From NCBI GenBank assembly GCA_038373865.1, contig JAXGGA010005849.1:1-64000 (forward strand): a stretch of 64,000 bases of DNA. The letters run 5' to 3'. A model generated the notes under the pieces. That model ran no database searches. It was given only the letters and a program-made list of their open reading frames with translations, and had not been told where the DNA came from. Numbering within the stretch: the stretch's first letter is position 1; each line of letters begins with the position of its first letter. The stretch is from Uloborus plumipes (taxonomy: Eukaryota > Arthropoda > Arachnida > Araneae > Uloboridae). Of this stretch, positions 52,601 through 55,600 are shown one piece after another. The position numbers and the translations under genes are program-made.

Positions 52601-55600
52601 GCTGATAACATTGTTTTGAAATATCTACTTATATTAAAATCTGAGTATCTTTCTATGTCCTGCTTCTTTCTCCTGAACGCCAATGAACATAAAGTCGAAC
52701 CACGTACCGATAGATTCGTCATTTTACAGGCTTCATTAGTTTTGATTTGTATCATTATACGATTTTAATTAACAAAAATATTAATTAATAAGTAGTCAAA
52801 TTTAAAGTGATTTGTCCCAAATGATTAAATATGAAATACATTGTTACAAAACAGGGTTGATATGAAACAATAATGATAATGAGGATTTTGAATGAAGGCT
52901 TAACTAAATCAAAAATGAAATTCAACTAAATTTAAACTTTATTCTGAACTTTATTTAAAAGCGTAATTTTTAATTTTTAACTATATTTTGATTATTTTAA
53001 GTGCATTTACACTAAAAACATCCGTCATTTTAAAGTTTTCCAGAAGGGGGGTCAAAGTGTATGCATTCAACGCACATTTTATTAAAGAAACAACAAAAAT
53101 ATTCATGAAAATAGCCGTTCGAAAATACCGTAGAAAAGAAACCAATTTTGATAGAAGAAAATCTGTTCTTTCTGAGGGTCCTTAAGAAACGAAGATTGAT
53201 AAAATATTTTTGGAAAAAAATAGAACCGACTTCAGTTGGAAATTGCTCTAAAAAGTGAAAAATAATTTTTTTTCTTTGAACACCATCGAAACTACTTTTA
53301 AACATAAGTTTTGAAGTCAGCGCAAAAACAATGTATAGCATTATACGCAACTACAATTCAACTATAAATATAAATTTTAATGGATCCAGGTTCTTTAAGA
53401 GCATTCGCATACATTTCATTGATTACCCACACATTCGTGTAATGTTACATTCTGCTTTTAATTTTCAATAGTTTCTCTGAAAAATGTTGGCAAAATATAG
53501 TTAAATATCATTTTACCTATTGTTTTTGCGCCAACTTCAAAACTTATGTTTAAAAGTAGTTTCGATGGTGTTCAAAGAAAAAAAGTAATTTTTACTTTTT
53601 AGAGCAATTTCCAACTGAAGTCAGTTTTATTTTTTCCAAAAATATCTTATCAATCTTCGTTTCTTAAGGACCCTCAGAAAGAACAGATTTTCTTCTATCA
53701 AAATTGGTTTCTTTTCTACGGTATTTTCGAATGGCTATTTTCATGAATATTTTTGTTTCTTTAATAAAATGTGCGTTGAATGCATACACTTTGACCCCCC
53801 TTCAGGAAAACTTTAAAATGACGGGCGTGTTTTTGAAAATCGCACTTACGTTGCAATTAAAGTAGAATATAAAACGTGATAACGTGAAAAAAACGGGAAC
53901 TGTAACTTAAAAAACAACTGAATAAAAACAGTTGCATTAAAAGTGCAATGTGTTCAAATAAAGTCTGGCGATTTAACAAGAAAAGGATTAGTTTTGTAGG
54001 GAGTCAAAATTTTCTTTTGATTGGAACAAAATGGAATTTTTGCGAAGTCACAGTGACCTGCGATAACTGCGGTAATGGAGGTGAAATCAACTCTGAGGAT
54101 GCATGGGAAAATCGGAACTTTTTGAGAGGTCACAATGACCCCCGTGACCTCCTATTTAGATGAACTTGCTTTCCCTACCCTGCCTCCCTTAATGTCCTGA
54201 CTTCTATGAAGTATAATGAAACTTTCATAAATGGACTTAATATTTCATTCTCTGTTTCCCCTTCACATAATGGTAAAAAAAATAATAAAAAAAATAGGAG
54301 GAGTCGGAGCTGTAAGTTTTAAACTCCCGGAGTCGGAGTCGACCATTTTTCCTCCGACTCAGCAGCCCTGCTTACAAGACCTAAAATTCTAAAAGGTATT
54401 GTTATCATGAATAAAAAGATAAAACTTTCGTTTAATGTAGTTGTAAATTTGTTGCTCCTCTGGATATAGCTCTCTGCTTTCCAATTCACATTCGTGATAG
54501 TGATTCTTTACTTAAACCCACACAAATATAGGATTAGCATGAAAAATCTTTCACATGCTTTTTAGATAACTGAAAATGGAATGAGATGTCTTGCCAGATG
54601 CAAACAGTAAAACCGGGAGGTGGTTTCAATTTCTTGCCAAGTCTTCAAATTAGGCCACTTTTCTTAACATTTCAACTGACTTTAAAGACCCTAGATCTTG
54701 AAAACAAGAGGAGGAGGGCATATGATTTTTTTTGTTTTTGTTTTGAAAGAGGACACTAACACCATGGTTTAAAGTCGTACAACAAACACCTTGGAAAATT
54801 TTGAGAAAAATCAATTTAAAGTGTTCTTGCCATCTTATGAAGTTTAAAATGCTTAACTCTTGTCAAGCCACTGTTTAATTTAGATGGTTAAGGCTTGTTC
54901 TTTTGTGCCCAAGGTCTTGTAGTCGATTCGTTTTATTTTTTTCATTAAACGAAATGATTGATCACGGTGGGTTTCTTTTTTCATTGAAAAGTTAATGATG
55001 AGGAACATTGAGTTTTTAATAAGAATACAAGTCAGTTAGGAAAAATTCAATTTTTATTTCCGCAGCGGCAATTATCTTGGAAACACAACAATTTGCAACA
55101 TCTTGCTCAACATATGAAAGCAGTTATTTTACAATCGCACTAAGTTTGCAATTGATCCAGTGTGTAGAAAAACATGCCTCACTAACATTCATGAAAATGT
55201 TTCAAGTAATTGACAATTTTGAGGCAAACTATGCGTATTGAATCATGTTTGAGAACTTTGAACGGACCCTGAAAGTGATCCTGGAGGAACCCCACTTACG
55301 ATGGGTTCTACTTACATCTGCTCTTTGTTTTCTTCCAGATCATTTCTAATCCAAGCTAAAAATTTTCCCTTCTATTCTTAATTCAGCTAATATGCTGAGT
55401 AGAGTAACATGCAATACCTTAGCAAAAGCTTTTTGAAAATCAATTTAAACAACATCCATGCACTTTTTGTTTTCTAAAGTCATGGTAACCTTGTCATAGA
55501 AATATAATAAATTAGCAATGCACAATTTACTTTTCCTTAAACTATACTGCAAGCTAGGCAACAGACTATTAACCTCCAAGAAATTCATAATCTTCACTTT

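Larger units (their letters stand above)
49771..54370. mobile_element. 4.6 kb non-autonomous hAT element with 8-bp TSD
   Basis: The ends CAGCGCTGCTGAGTCGGA and TCCGACTCAGCAGCCCTG are inverted repeats with one mismatch. The perfect duplication CTTACAAG flanks it at 49763-49770 and 54371-54378. GAGTCGGAGTCG motifs recur at both ends. It holds no hAT transposase; instead it contains a purine-rich tract, diverged tandem repeats (50265-51020), Helitron-like sequence (52241-52630) and a foldback (52998-53848). Confidence 0.9.

Noticed and set aside
52988..53350. Opposite-strand frames of 65 and 106 codons
   Set aside because: They read the arm of a foldback and match no known protein.
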